Of a stretch of DNA of 64,000 nt, positions 1 through 7,377 are shown piece by piece (position 1 is the first letter of the stretch; each line of letters begins with the position of its first letter). The notes under the pieces are model-generated. The model was not told the DNA's origin, did no database searches, and saw nothing but the letters and a program-made list of their open reading frames with translations. This DNA comes from Chryseobacterium sp. OV279. Its GTDB lineage: Bacteria; Bacteroidota; Bacteroidia; Flavobacteriales; Weeksellaceae. Made by a program: the position numbers and the translations under genes. Location: the NCBI RefSeq assembly GCF_900128945.1, contig NZ_FQUD01000002.1:834371-898370 (forward strand), read 5' to 3'.

Positions 1-8
1 TGTAAATT

Positions 9-44
9 TACTTTCCAAAGTATAGCAGTTACCTAAAGGAAAGT
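9..44. promoter_or_regulatory. Palindromic operator candidate in front of HxlR gene
   Basis: TACTTT and AAAGTA face each other across two bases at 9-22. A wider inverted repeat, ACTTTCC (10-16) and GGAAAGT (38-44), runs almost to the start codon at 51. The position suits autoregulation by the HxlR protein encoded just downstream. Binding is inferred. A second HxlR gene in this window (23424-23837) also has TACTT/AAAGTA half-sites in front of it. Confidence 0.5.
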
Positions 45-50
45 GAAAAA

Positions 51-431
51 ATGGAAAAACAGCACAACCATAAAGATTGTATGCAGGCCTTAAAGCCGGT
101 TCGCGATACATTAGATGTGATTAACGGCAAATGGAAATTGCAGATTATTATTTCTTTAAACGCCGGAAACAAACGTTTTACAGAAATTGAACGAAGCATT
201 CCGAAGCTGACCTCAAAGGTTTTAGCTAAAGAGTTAAAAGAACTGGAACAAAACGGTTTAGTTGAAAGAATCGTTAAAGATACGTATCCCGTAAGCATCG
301 AATACTGTCCTACACAATACACAAAAACATTACACCCCGTTGTAGAATCCTTAAAAGACTGGGGCGAAAACCACCGTAAACATATTTTCGGAGCTCCGGC
401 AGAAACTGAAAAACCCGAAAAAGCTAAATAA
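51..431 (+). CDS. HxlR-family winged-helix transcriptional regulator
   Basis: 126 residues, the usual length for the HxlR family of small DNA-binding regulators, which often sense electrophiles or quinones through an N-terminal cysteine. A single Cys sits at residue 10, followed by the family core (INGKWKLQIIISL near residue 25, then RFTEIERSIPKLTSKVLAKE as recognition helix region and the wing around VKDTYPVSIEY). The start at 51 follows an A/G-rich stretch and a palindrome that may be its own operator. Pirin and FMN-reductase genes lie downstream on the same strand after a 390-bp repeat-bearing gap, so regulation of those oxidative or quinone-stress genes is plausible but inferred. Confidence 0.9.
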   Translation: MEKQHNHKDCMQALKPVRDTLDVINGKWKLQIIISLNAGNKRFTEIERSIPKLTSKVLAKELKELEQNGLVERIVKDTYPVSIEYCPTQYTKTLHPVVESLKDWGENHRKHIFGAPAETEKPEKAK

Positions 432-530
432 ATGCTCATTACCATTGAGAAATCTGCTCAATCCGCAAAATCCGCGCGAGATAAAAAATAATGCATTCCA
501 GAAATAAATAGGGACCAATTTGAATATAAA

Positions 531-596
531 ATTCAATAGGAGCGGGCTGTAGCCCGCTTTCAAATTAAGCATACCAATAAAGGCTTTAGCCAAAAC
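531..596 (+). repeat. GC-hairpin repeat with GGCTTTAGCC tail, copy A
   Basis: TTCAATAGG is followed by the hairpin GCGGGCT (542-548) / AGCCCGC (551-557), an AT-rich spacer, and the small palindrome GGCTTTAGCC (582-591) ending in AAAAC. The same order of parts recurs at 12628-12694 and, reversed, at 32472-32536. It is short, non-coding and palindromic, like REP elements. Confidence 0.8.
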
Positions 597-795
597 TTAA
601 AATCCCACCAGATCAAGAGCACATGAAATCACATATCAAAACTAATCAATATCCCCAATCAATTTTATCTTTGATGAAATCCTCGCGCCTTAAAAATATC
701 CGGAGAGTAATAATCTTGCGCCTTTGCGTTTAACCAAAAAACAGCCTAAAATCCTTTCTTAACCTACATCAACACTTTCAAACACCTCTATATCC

Positions 796-803
796 TACAT
801 TTG
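796..803 (+). promoter_or_regulatory. Promoter -7 box for the pirin gene
   Basis: TACATTTG matches the Bacteroidota -7 consensus TAnnTTTG and ends 20 bases before the pirin start codon. The upstream -33 element is weak (TTTC near 776-779). Confidence 0.55.
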
Positions 804-823
804 TACCATAAAATAATCACAGT

Positions 824-1552
824 ATGAAAACAGTATATCATAAAGCAGATTCAAGAGGCCACGCAGATCACGGATGGCTGAACAGCTACCACACATTCAG
901 TTTTGCCAACTATCAAAATAAGGACAGAACGAACTTCGGAGTATTGAGAGTATTGAACGACGATACCGTTTCACAGGGAATGGGATTCGGGACACACCCG
1001 CACAAGGACATGGAAATTATTTCAATTCCTTTGGAAGGTGATCTGGAACATAAAGATTCAATGGGAACGACTGCCGTTATCAAAAAAGGAGAAATCCAGG
1101 TAATGAGCGCAGGAACCGGAGTAATGCACAGCGAATACAACAGAAATAAAGATGAAGCTGTAAAGTTTCTTCAGATCTGGGTTTTTCCAAAAGATTTGAA
1201 CGTTGAACCGAGATATGATCAGAAAAGCATTAAAGAAGGGGAAAAGATCAATGGATTCCAGCAAATTTTGTCTCCCAACAAAAATGATGACGGTGTTTGG
1301 ATTCATCAGGATGCATGGTTTAATTTAGCTAATTTTAAAGCTGGAAACGGCAAAAATTATATGCTCAACAAAAAAGGGAACGGAGTGTATGCTTTTGTTT
1401 TGAAAGGTAGTGCCAAAGTAGGAGACAGAGTTTTGAACGAAAGAGACGGATTAGGAATCTGGGACACCCAAAGCTTTAATATCGAAGCCGTAGAGGATGC
1501 AGAGATCTTATTGATGGAAGTCCCAATGGACCTACCGGCTTATTTGAAATAG
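824..1552 (+). CDS. Pirin family protein (bicupin)
   Basis: 242 residues. Pirins are iron-binding bicupin proteins; some have quercetin dioxygenase activity and others act as redox-sensitive regulators. The metal ligands of the family are visible: His58 and His60 in FGTHPHKDME, and His102 and Glu104 in VMHSEYN. The start follows a TACATTTG promoter box. Only 38 bases separate it from the flavin reductase downstream, so the two are probably cotranscribed. Whether it degrades flavonoids or quinone-like compounds cannot be told from sequence. Confidence 0.93.
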   Translation: MKTVYHKADSRGHADHGWLNSYHTFSFANYQNKDRTNFGVLRVLNDDTVSQGMGFGTHPHKDMEIISIPLEGDLEHKDSMGTTAVIKKGEIQVMSAGTGVMHSEYNRNKDEAVKFLQIWVFPKDLNVEPRYDQKSIKEGEKINGFQQILSPNKNDDGVWIHQDAWFNLANFKAGNGKNYMLNKKGNGVYAFVLKGSAKVGDRVLNERDGLGIWDTQSFNIEAVEDAEILLMEVPMDLPAYLK

Positions 1553-1590
1553 TAGATAATAATCAGAAACATTAAACAGATAAACAATAA

Positions 1591-2142
1591 ATGAAAGTTT
1601 TAGCAATAGCAGGAAGCAATTCAGATGCTTCAATGAACAGACAGTTAGTAGCCTATGCATCGTCCTTATTTGAGAATGCAGACGTAGAAGTAGTAGACCT
1701 GAATCCTTTTGAAATGCCGATTTATAAGCACGAAAGAGAATTGGCAGGTGGAGTTCCTCAGGAAGCAAAGGATTTTGCAGCAAAAATCGACGGAGCGAAT
1801 CTTCTTTTGGTTTCACTACCTGAGCATAACGGAACGTACTCTACAGCCTTTAAAAATGTATTCGACTGGGTATCGAGAATCAAAGACAGAACGGTATGGA
1901 ATGAAGTACCCATGTTATTGATGTCTACCTCTCCCGGAGGAAGAGGAGGAGCTGGTGTTTTAGAGGCTGCATCGAAGCGTTTCCCTTTCCACGGAGGAAA
2001 TATTGTAGAAACTTTCTCACTTCCATTCTTTAATGATAACTTTGATAAAGCTGAACAGAAGATTTCTAACGGCGAGAAAGACAGTGAATTAAAAGAAAAA
2101 ATCAAGAAGATTGCAGCTATTGAAACCATCCTTGAAAAATAG
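1591..2142 (+). CDS. NAD(P)H-dependent FMN/quinone reductase
   Basis: 183-residue flavodoxin-fold oxidoreductase. The FMN phosphate loop is at the N-terminus (AIAGSNSDASMNRQ, residues 6-17), and the family signature PEHNGTYSTAFKNVFDW and an MSTSPGGRGG loop that contacts the flavin follow. Members reduce FMN, azo dyes or quinones with NAD(P)H in the cytoplasm. It lies directly behind pirin and downstream of an HxlR regulator, a setting that suggests detoxification of quinones or electrophiles (inference). A separate promoter and tiny transcript begin right after its stop codon. Confidence 0.9.
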   Translation: MKVLAIAGSNSDASMNRQLVAYASSLFENADVEVVDLNPFEMPIYKHERELAGGVPQEAKDFAAKIDGANLLLVSLPEHNGTYSTAFKNVFDWVSRIKDRTVWNEVPMLLMSTSPGGRGGAGVLEAASKRFPFHGGNIVETFSLPFFNDNFDKAEQKISNGEKDSELKEKIKKIAAIETILEK

Positions 2143-2144
2143 AA

Positions 2145-2175
2145 TTTGAATATTAATTTAAAATTACTATTTTTG
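2145..2175 (+). promoter_or_regulatory. Strong Bacteroidota-type promoter (TTTG-N19-TATTTTTG)
   Basis: TTTG at 2145-2148 and TATTTTTG at 2168-2175 are separated by 19 bases, matching both the -33 and -7 elements described for Bacteroides-type sigma factors. It is the best promoter seen in the window and overlaps nothing coding. The transcript would start near 2180 and end at the hairpin at 2272-2304. Confidence 0.75.
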
Positions 2176-2189
2176 CAAAAAGAAATAAG

Positions 2190-2264
2190 ATGAAATTTCA
2201 GACCACTTTTAAAGAATGTTTCTCAGAGAAAGGGAAAACTGTGGGCTCTGAAATTCTGAGATAA
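2190..2264 (+). CDS. 24-residue small ORF in its own transcription unit
   Basis: ATG at 2190 opens a 25-codon frame (starts MKFQTTFKECFSEKG, ends SEILR, TAA) lying between a strong promoter (2145-2175) and a terminator hairpin (2272-2304). The whole predicted transcript is only about 120 bases, so this may be a microprotein, a leader peptide or chance coding within a small RNA. One Cys at residue 10 and a mixed-charge composition are all that can be said. No relative is recognised. Confidence 0.4.
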   Translation: MKFQTTFKECFSEKGKTVGSEILR

Positions 2265-2271
2265 AATAACG

Positions 2272-2304
2272 GCCGATAATCTACCAAGATTGTCGGCTTT
2301 TTTA
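2272..2304 (+). terminator. Rho-independent terminator of the small transcript
   Basis: GCCGATAATCT (2272-2282) pairs with AGATTGTCGGC (2287-2297) across the loop ACCA, with one G-T pair, and is followed by seven T. Confidence 0.85.
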
Positions 2305-2339
2305 TTTTCTAAAATCTAGTAAAAATAAATATAAATACT

Positions 2340-2432
2340 AATGTAACAATGTACCAATTTATCAATGTACCAATAATTCTATGTAACCCAATTGGTAGAT
2401 TGTTATATTGATAAATTGGTACACTTTAGTAC
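2340..2432. repeat. Octamer-period inverted array, copy 1
   Basis: Five 8-base units of the form AATGTACC/AATTTATC run from 2340 to 2379. Four units of the opposite sense (ATTGGTAC/ATTGATAA) then run from 2391 to 2422. The two halves are imperfect reverse complements. A second array of the same design is at 4089-4161. Both flank purM-purN. No coding potential is seen. Confidence 0.75.
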
Positions 2433-2450
2433 ATTAATAAATTATTAAAC

Positions 2451-3443
2451 ATGAGCAACACTTACAAATCAGCAGGCGTAGACAAAGAAGAAGGGTACAA
2501 AACCGTTGACAAGATCAAAAAGGCAGTAGGCGAGACCCACAACTCAAATGTATTGAACCATTTGGGAAGTTTTGGAGCTTTCTATGAGATCGGAGGATAT
2601 AAAAATCCTGTGCTGGTTTCTGGAACAGACGGTGTAGGAACGAAGCTTAAAGTAGCTTTGGATACCAAACAATACGATTCTATCGGTATCGACTGTTTCG
2701 CCATGTGTGCCAATGATATCCTTTGCCACGGTGCAAAACCATTATTCTTCCTGGATTATCTGGCTTGTGGAAAGCTGGATTCTGAAATTGCTGCTGAGAT
2801 CGTTCTTGGAATGGTGAAAGCATGTAAGGACAACAACTGCGCATTGATTGGTGGTGAAACTGCTGAAATGCCGGGAATGTATCAGCCGGGAGATTATGAT
2901 GTTGCAGGATTCTGTGTAGGAATCGTTGAAAAAGATCAGATCATTGACGGTTCTACCATCAAGTCTGGAAATAAAATCATTGCTCTTCCAAGCTCAGGAT
3001 TCCACTCCAACGGATTTTCACTGGTAAGAAAAGTATTCCCAAACTTCGAAGAAGAATTTGAAGGAAAACCTTTATACGAAACGTTATTAGTACCAACAAG
3101 ACTATATTATAAAGACATTCACAGAGTATTGGAAGAAGTAAAAGTTTCCGGTATCGCTCACATTACAGGAGGTGGTCTTTATGAAAATGTACCAAGAATT
3201 ATCCCTGAAGGACTTTGTGCTTCTATCGATGCGGCCAAAATCAAAATTCCTAGCATAATGCTTGAACTGGAAAAAAGAGGTGGTGTATCCCGTGAAGAAA
3301 TGTACGGAACGTTCAATATGGGAGTAGGAATGATCATCGTTGCTGATGCTGACCACGCTGAAAAAGTATTACATCTTTTAGACGATGCGTACGAAATCGG
3401 AGAGATCACGGAGGGAAGCGAGAAAATTGATTTGAAATTTTAA
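2451..3443 (+). CDS. purM: Phosphoribosylformylglycinamidine cyclo-ligase (AIR synthetase)
   Basis: 330 residues. It catalyses the ATP-dependent ring closure of FGAM to aminoimidazole ribotide in de novo purine synthesis. Family motifs are clear: SGTDGVGTKLKVA in the N-terminal AIRS domain, GGETAEMPGMYQPGDYD, and the C-terminal HITGGGLYENVPRI. It is followed by purN after a 76-bp gap that consists almost entirely of a heptad array. The length and the start at 2451 fit the family. Confidence 0.97.
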   Translation: MSNTYKSAGVDKEEGYKTVDKIKKAVGETHNSNVLNHLGSFGAFYEIGGYKNPVLVSGTDGVGTKLKVALDTKQYDSIGIDCFAMCANDILCHGAKPLFFLDYLACGKLDSEIAAEIVLGMVKACKDNNCALIGGETAEMPGMYQPGDYDVAGFCVGIVEKDQIIDGSTIKSGNKIIALPSSGFHSNGFSLVRKVFPNFEEEFEGKPLYETLLVPTRLYYKDIHRVLEEVKVSGIAHITGGGLYENVPRIIPEGLCASIDAAKIKIPSIMLELEKRGGVSREEMYGTFNMGVGMIIVADADHAEKVLHLLDDAYEIGEITEGSEKIDLKF

Positions 3444-3445
3444 AT

Positions 3446-3516
3446 GACATCAGATCTCAGACATCAGACATCAGATTTTAAGTCTGAAATCTGACATCTG
3501 AAATCTAACATCTGAA
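3446..3516. repeat. Heptad array, inverted type, between purM and purN
   Basis: Seven-base units of the CAGACAT type run from 3446 to about 3480. The array then flips to TCTGAAA/TCTGACA units up to 3516, keeping the 7-base period on both sides. The two halves can pair, so the RNA between purM and purN could fold into a long imperfect hairpin. Similar arrays lie in at least ten other gaps of this window. Confidence 0.85.
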
Positions 3517-3519
3517 TTA

Positions 3520-4086
3520 ATGAAAAACATAGTTATACTCGTTTCAGGTTCCGGCACCAATCTGCAGAGAATCATAGATACCATTGACAGCGGAGAGATC
3601 CAAAATGCAAAAGTATCTCTGGTAGTGGCAGACAGAGAATGTTACGGACTTGAAAGAGCAAAAAATCATAACATAGACCATATTCTGATTCCAAGAGGAA
3701 AGAATTTCAGCAGTGAATTGGCGAATGTAATTCCAAAAGATACAGATCTTATTGTATTGGCGGGATTCCTATCCATTCTGAAACCTGAATTCTGTGAAAA
3801 CTGGACCGGGAAGATCATCAATATCCATCCGGCACTGCTTCCGAAATTCGGAGGAAAAGGTATGTGGGGAATGCACGTTCACAATGCCGTTATTGAAGCC
3901 AAAGAAAAGGAAAGTGGAGCTACCGTACACTTTGTAACTCCGGGAATTGATGAAGGGGAAGCGATTCTTCAGAAATCATTTGAAGTGACAGATGAAGATA
4001 CCCCTGAAACCGTTGCGGAAAAAGTACATCATATTGAATATGAAATATTTCCAAAGGCGATCAATAAGGTTTTAGGAAATCAATAG
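3520..4086 (+). CDS. purN: Phosphoribosylglycinamide formyltransferase
   Basis: 188 residues. It transfers a formyl group from 10-formyl-THF to GAR. The N-terminal phosphate-binding loop VSGSGTNLQRIID, the catalytic NIHPALLPKFGGKGMWG segment and the TVHFVTPGIDEG segment (His and Asp of the active site) are all present. The start codon lies only three bases after the end of a heptad array, so its 5' untranslated region is largely repeat if it is cotranscribed with purM. Confidence 0.97.
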   Translation: MKNIVILVSGSGTNLQRIIDTIDSGEIQNAKVSLVVADRECYGLERAKNHNIDHILIPRGKNFSSELANVIPKDTDLIVLAGFLSILKPEFCENWTGKIINIHPALLPKFGGKGMWGMHVHNAVIEAKEKESGATVHFVTPGIDEGEAILQKSFEVTDEDTPETVAEKVHHIEYEIFPKAINKVLGNQ

Positions 4087-4088
4087 AT

Positions 4089-4161
4089 AATGTACAATAT
4101 AACGATGTACCAGTTTACCAATTAAATTCATTGTTACATTGTTAAACTGATCCATTGCTAC
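4089..4161. repeat. Octamer-period inverted array, copy 2
   Basis: Four 8-base units of the ATGTACCA type (4089-4120) are followed by four of the opposite sense, ATTGTTAC/ATTGCTAC (4130-4161). This is the same construction as the array at 2340-2432. It begins three bases after the purN stop codon. Confidence 0.75.
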
Positions 4162-4258
4162 ATTAAAAAAGAAATCTAAGTAAATAAAAATAAGTCCGGG
4201 GGTGAAAGACCGGGCTACAGTTTGAAATAACTGTAAAAAGTAAAAATTGAAAGCAAAA

Positions 4259-4302
4259 GTCCCGAAGGGACGATTTAACCAAGCATAGGATTTTTATCCT
4301 AT
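4259..4302 (+). repeat. Double-hairpin repeat, copy A
   Basis: GTCCC gaa GGGAC (4259-4271) is followed by a GATTTAACCAAGC linker and the hairpin ATAGGAT/ATCCTAT (4285-4302). The same plan occurs in the adjacent copy B (4314-4353) and at 16213-16256. Confidence 0.75.
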
Positions 4303-4313
4303 ATTTAGAAAAT

Positions 4314-4353
4314 CCCCGGGACGGTTTAAACAAACATAGGAGGCAATCCTATG
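4314..4353 (+). repeat. Double-hairpin repeat, copy B, overlapping a false purH start
   Basis: A CCCGGG-containing head and a GTTTAAAC linker precede the hairpin CATAGGA (4335-4341) / TCCTATG (4347-4353). The last three bases of the hairpin form an ATG in frame with purH. That ATG therefore belongs to the repeat and is probably not the purH start. Confidence 0.75.
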
Positions 4354-4374
4354 GGAAAAAATCAAAAAGTAAAA

Positions 4375-5892
4375 ATGAGTAAAAAGAGAGTTTTAATCAG
4401 TGTTTCTGACAAAAGCGGATTGATCGAATTCGCCCAGTTCTTGGAAGCGCAGAATTATGAGTTGATTTCTACGGGAGGAACGTTCAAACATTTGAAAGAC
4501 GCTGGTTTAAATCCGATTCAGATCGATGAGGTAACCAATTTCCCTGAAATGCTGGATGGAAGAGTGAAAACCCTTCACCCGAAAGTTCACGGAGGTCTTT
4601 TAGCGGTTCGTTCCAATGAAGAGCACATGAAAACCGTTCAGGAACATGGAATTGACCTGATCGACATGGTGATCGTAAACCTTTACCCTTTCTTTGAAAA
4701 TGTAAACAAAGACATTTCTTTACATGAGAAAGTGGAATTTATTGATATCGGAGGTCCTTCAATGCTTCGTTCTGCGGCTAAGAATTTTGATTCTGTTACC
4801 GTAATTACCGATGTGGAAGATTATGCAACGGTAAAACTGGAAATGGAGCAGAACGGTGATACATACATCGAAACCCGTAAAAAACTGGCAGGAAAAGTAT
4901 TCAACCTTACTTCAGCTTATGACGGTGCTATTTCAAGAATGCTTTTAGATGAAGAATATCCAACGTATCTTAATGCTTCTTACAAGAAAGCATCTGATTT
5001 AAGATATGGCGAAAACCCTCACCAAACTGCGGCTTACTACGTTTCTACGTTTGAGAACGGTGCAATGAAAGATTTCGAACAGCTTGGTGGTAAAGAACTT
5101 TCTTTCAACAACCTTCGTGATATGGACCTTTGCTGGAAAGTAGTGACTGAGTTTAAGGAAGAAATGGCATGTTGCGCGGTGAAGCATTCTACACCTTGTG
5201 GAGTAGCTATCGGAACATCTGCACTGGAAACGTATCAGAAAACTTTCGAATGTGACCCGATTTCTATTTTTGGCGGAATTGTTGCAATGAACTACAAGAT
5301 CGATGCAGCAACGGCTGAAGAACTGAACAAAACATTCCTTGAGATCGTAATGGCTCCGGATTTTGATGAAGCAGCTCTTGAAGTTTTAAGAAAAAAGAAA
5401 AACCTTAGAATTATAAAAATCGTTAACCCGGTTTCTGACAAGCAAACATGGGTGAAAATTGACGGAGGAATTCTGGTTCAGGATAACGATTCTCATTTCT
5501 CAGACGATATCAAAGTAGTTACTGATGTACAGCCTTCAGAAGAGCAGAAAAAAGCCCTTCTTTTCTCTCAGAGAGTCGTGAAGTATGTAAAATCAAACGC
5601 TATTGTTGTTTCCAATGGTATTCAGGCCTTCGGAATCGGTGGCGGACAGGTCAACAGAATCTGGGCTACGGAACAGGCCATCGAAAGAGCAAAAGAGAAA
5701 TTCTCAGGAGATCTTGTTTTGGCTTCTGACGCATTTTTCCCTTTCCGTGACGTAGTAGATTTTTGTGCTAAAGAAGGAATTAAAGCTATCATTCAGCCGG
5801 GTGGAAGTGTAAAAGATCAGGACAGTATTGAAGCTGCCAATGAGCACGGTATTCCAATGATGTTTACCGGAGTTAGACACTTTTTACACTAA
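4375..5892 (+). CDS. purH: Bifunctional AICAR transformylase / IMP cyclohydrolase
   Basis: 505 residues from the chosen start. It catalyses the last two steps to IMP. The N-terminal MGS-like cyclohydrolase domain opens with [20 protein letters not shown], and the AICAR transformylase domain carries [14 protein letters not shown] (Lys-His of the active site) and the LRYGENPHQ motif. An upstream in-frame ATG at 4351 lies inside a repeat hairpin and adds an unusual basic stretch, so the ATG at 4375 ([10 protein letters not shown]) is preferred. The gap to purN (about 290 bp) is filled with repeats, so a separate promoter is likely but not identified. Confidence 0.96.
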   Translation: MSKKRVLISVSDKSGLIEFAQFLEAQNYELISTGGTFKHLKDAGLNPIQIDEVTNFPEMLDGRVKTLHPKVHGGLLAVRSNEEHMKTVQEHGIDLIDMVIVNLYPFFENVNKDISLHEKVEFIDIGGPSMLRSAAKNFDSVTVITDVEDYATVKLEMEQNGDTYIETRKKLAGKVFNLTSAYDGAISRMLLDEEYPTYLNASYKKASDLRYGENPHQTAAYYVSTFENGAMKDFEQLGGKELSFNNLRDMDLCWKVVTEFKEEMACCAVKHSTPCGVAIGTSALETYQKTFECDPISIFGGIVAMNYKIDAATAEELNKTFLEIVMAPDFDEAALEVLRKKKNLRIIKIVNPVSDKQTWVKIDGGILVQDNDSHFSDDIKVVTDVQPSEEQKKALLFSQRVVKYVKSNAIVVSNGIQAFGIGGGQVNRIWATEQAIERAKEKFSGDLVLASDAFFPFRDVVDFCAKEGIKAIIQPGGSVKDQDSIEAANEHGIPMMFTGVRHFLH

Positions 5893-5945
5893 TTAAAATA
5901 GAATTAAAAAATAATTTGAGATTGTTTTTATAGCATTCAAAATTA

Positions 5946-5953
5946 TATATTTG
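5946..5953 (+). promoter_or_regulatory. Promoter -7 box for purD
   Basis: TATATTTG matches TAnnTTTG; ATTG about 21 bases upstream (5921-5924) may serve as the -33 element. The box ends 27 bases before the purD start codon, so purD can be expressed separately from purH. Confidence 0.6.
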
Positions 5954-5980
5954 TAAATTAGACTAGATAATAAATAAAGT

Positions 5981-7219
5981 ATGAGAATATTAATCATAGG
6001 TGAAGGCGGTAGAGAATCTGCTTTAGCAGCAAAGCTTCAGAATGACCCAAGAATTTCTAAAATGTTTTTTGCTAACGGTAATGCTACCACCGATGTAATA
6101 GGAAAAAATGTTCATTTATCAGAGATTAAAGAACTGAGAGATTTCGCGATTAAGGAGAAGGTAGATCTTACCATCGTAGGTCCTGAGGCTCCTCTTGTAG
6201 CGGGGTTGAAGGATGAATTCAAAAAGCATGATCTTAAAGTTTTTGGTCCGAACCAAAAAGTAGCAAGTCTGGAAGGAAGTAAAGCTTTCTCTAAGAAATT
6301 TATGCAGACCTATGATATCAAAACGGCTAAGGCTGTCGTATTTGATTCATACAATGATGCTAAAGAATATGTTCAGACACAGCAGTATCCTTTAGTGGTT
6401 AAGGCTAGTGGATTGGCAGGTGGAAAAGGAGTTGTGATCTGTGACAACCTTGAAGAAGCTGAAGCTACTATCCACGACTTCATGATCAGAAGAATTTATG
6501 GAGATGCCGGAATCCGTCTGGTTATTGAAGAATATTTAGAAGGTTTTGAAGCTTCAATCATTGCATTCTCGAATGGTGAAAAGATTTTCCCATGTATCGC
6601 TGCAAAAGATTACAAAAAAGCTGGAAACGGGGACACAGGACCAAATACCGGTGGTATGGGATCTGTAGCGCCAAGCCCTGATTTTACGCAGGAGCACTAT
6701 GCTGATTTTGAAAAAAATATCTTAGAAACTACCATTAACGGTCTTAAAGGAGAAGGATTCAGCTTTAAAGGAATCATTTTCTTTGGATTAATGGTGACTA
6801 AAAACGGAACATACCTTCTTGAGTACAATATGAGATTCGGAGATCCGGAAACTCAGGTGTTAATGGCACTTATGGAAAACAATCTTCTTGATGTGATCCA
6901 GGATTGTATGGATGGAAAAGATATCGAGCTTAAGTTTAAAGACGAAAAAGCAGTATGTCTTGTAATGTGTTCCGGAGGTTATCCAAGAAACATCGAAACA
7001 GGATACGAAATTGTAGGAGAAGACAAACTGAAACATTCTAAACTTCTTTATGCAGGAGCCGTAAGAAAAGGCGACAAAGTGGTTTCCAACGGCGGACGAG
7101 TTCTGAACGTGGTGGCTACCGGAGCTACTTACGAAGATGCACGCAAAAAAGTATACGAAGATGCAGCCCACATTCATTTCGATTACGGATTCTACAGAGA
7201 AGACATCGGAAAGTTTTAA
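5981..7219 (+). CDS. purD: Phosphoribosylamine-glycine ligase (GAR synthetase)
   Basis: 412 residues. This ATP-grasp enzyme joins phosphoribosylamine and glycine early in the purine pathway. Visible are the N-terminal MRILIIGEGGRESALA loop, VGPEAPLVAG, the ATP-grasp KASGLAGGKGVVI segment near residue 142, and EYNMRFGDPETQ in the C-terminal half. It has its own promoter box 27 bases upstream and a strong terminator just after the stop, so it looks monocistronic within the pur cluster. Confidence 0.97.
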   Translation: MRILIIGEGGRESALAAKLQNDPRISKMFFANGNATTDVIGKNVHLSEIKELRDFAIKEKVDLTIVGPEAPLVAGLKDEFKKHDLKVFGPNQKVASLEGSKAFSKKFMQTYDIKTAKAVVFDSYNDAKEYVQTQQYPLVVKASGLAGGKGVVICDNLEEAEATIHDFMIRRIYGDAGIRLVIEEYLEGFEASIIAFSNGEKIFPCIAAKDYKKAGNGDTGPNTGGMGSVAPSPDFTQEHYADFEKNILETTINGLKGEGFSFKGIIFFGLMVTKNGTYLLEYNMRFGDPETQVLMALMENNLLDVIQDCMDGKDIELKFKDEKAVCLVMCSGGYPRNIETGYEIVGEDKLKHSKLLYAGAVRKGDKVVSNGGRVLNVVATGATYEDARKKVYEDAAHIHFDYGFYREDIGKF

Positions 7220-7230
7220 AATAAATCACG

Positions 7231-7264
7231 AAAAAAGATTTGGAACGTTTCCAAGTCTTTTTTT
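7231..7264 (+). terminator. Terminator after purD
   Basis: The stem AAAAGATTTGGAA pairs with TTCCAAGTCTTTT (one G-T pair) across the loop CGT, followed by a T-tract to 7264. Confidence 0.85.
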
Positions 7265-7280
7265 GTAAAACAGTCAATAT

Positions 7281-7350
7281 TAGATACCAGATACGAGATC
7301 TCAGATACCAGACGTTCATGTCTGAAATCTGATGTCTGACATCTGATATC
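7281..7350. repeat. Heptad array, inverted type, between purD and guaA
   Basis: AGATACC/AGATACG-type units with exact 7-base period run from 7282 to about 7315. They are followed by CATG and four units TCTGAAA to TCTGATA (7320-7347). It is built like the array between purM and purN: two half-arrays of opposite sense around a short centre. Confidence 0.85.
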
Positions 7351-7377
7351 CTTTTAAACAAATCAATCAGTTATACA

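Larger units (their letters stand above)
432..823. other. Gene-free gap with repeat elements
   Basis: No credible gene is seen in this 392-bp gap. It holds a GC-hairpin repeat (531-596), a stretch rich in AATCCGC/AATCTGC words near 451-475 that resembles a motif at 25510-25545, and a GCGCCTT-type stretch near 687-730. The pirin promoter lies at its right end (796-803). Confidence 0.6.
2180..2304 (+). ncRNA. Possible small RNA or leader transcript
   Basis: The stretch from the predicted transcription start near 2180 to the terminator T-tract at 2304 behaves as a self-contained unit. It could be a stand-alone small RNA or an attenuated leader for purM (start 2451). The 24-codon frame inside it is listed separately. 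No known RNA family is recognised. Confidence 0.35.

Noticed and set aside
4351..4374. Upstream ATG as the purH start
   Set aside because: This ATG is the end of a repeat hairpin arm (CATAGGA/TCCTATG) and adds residues not typical of PurH; the ATG at 4375 fits the family.
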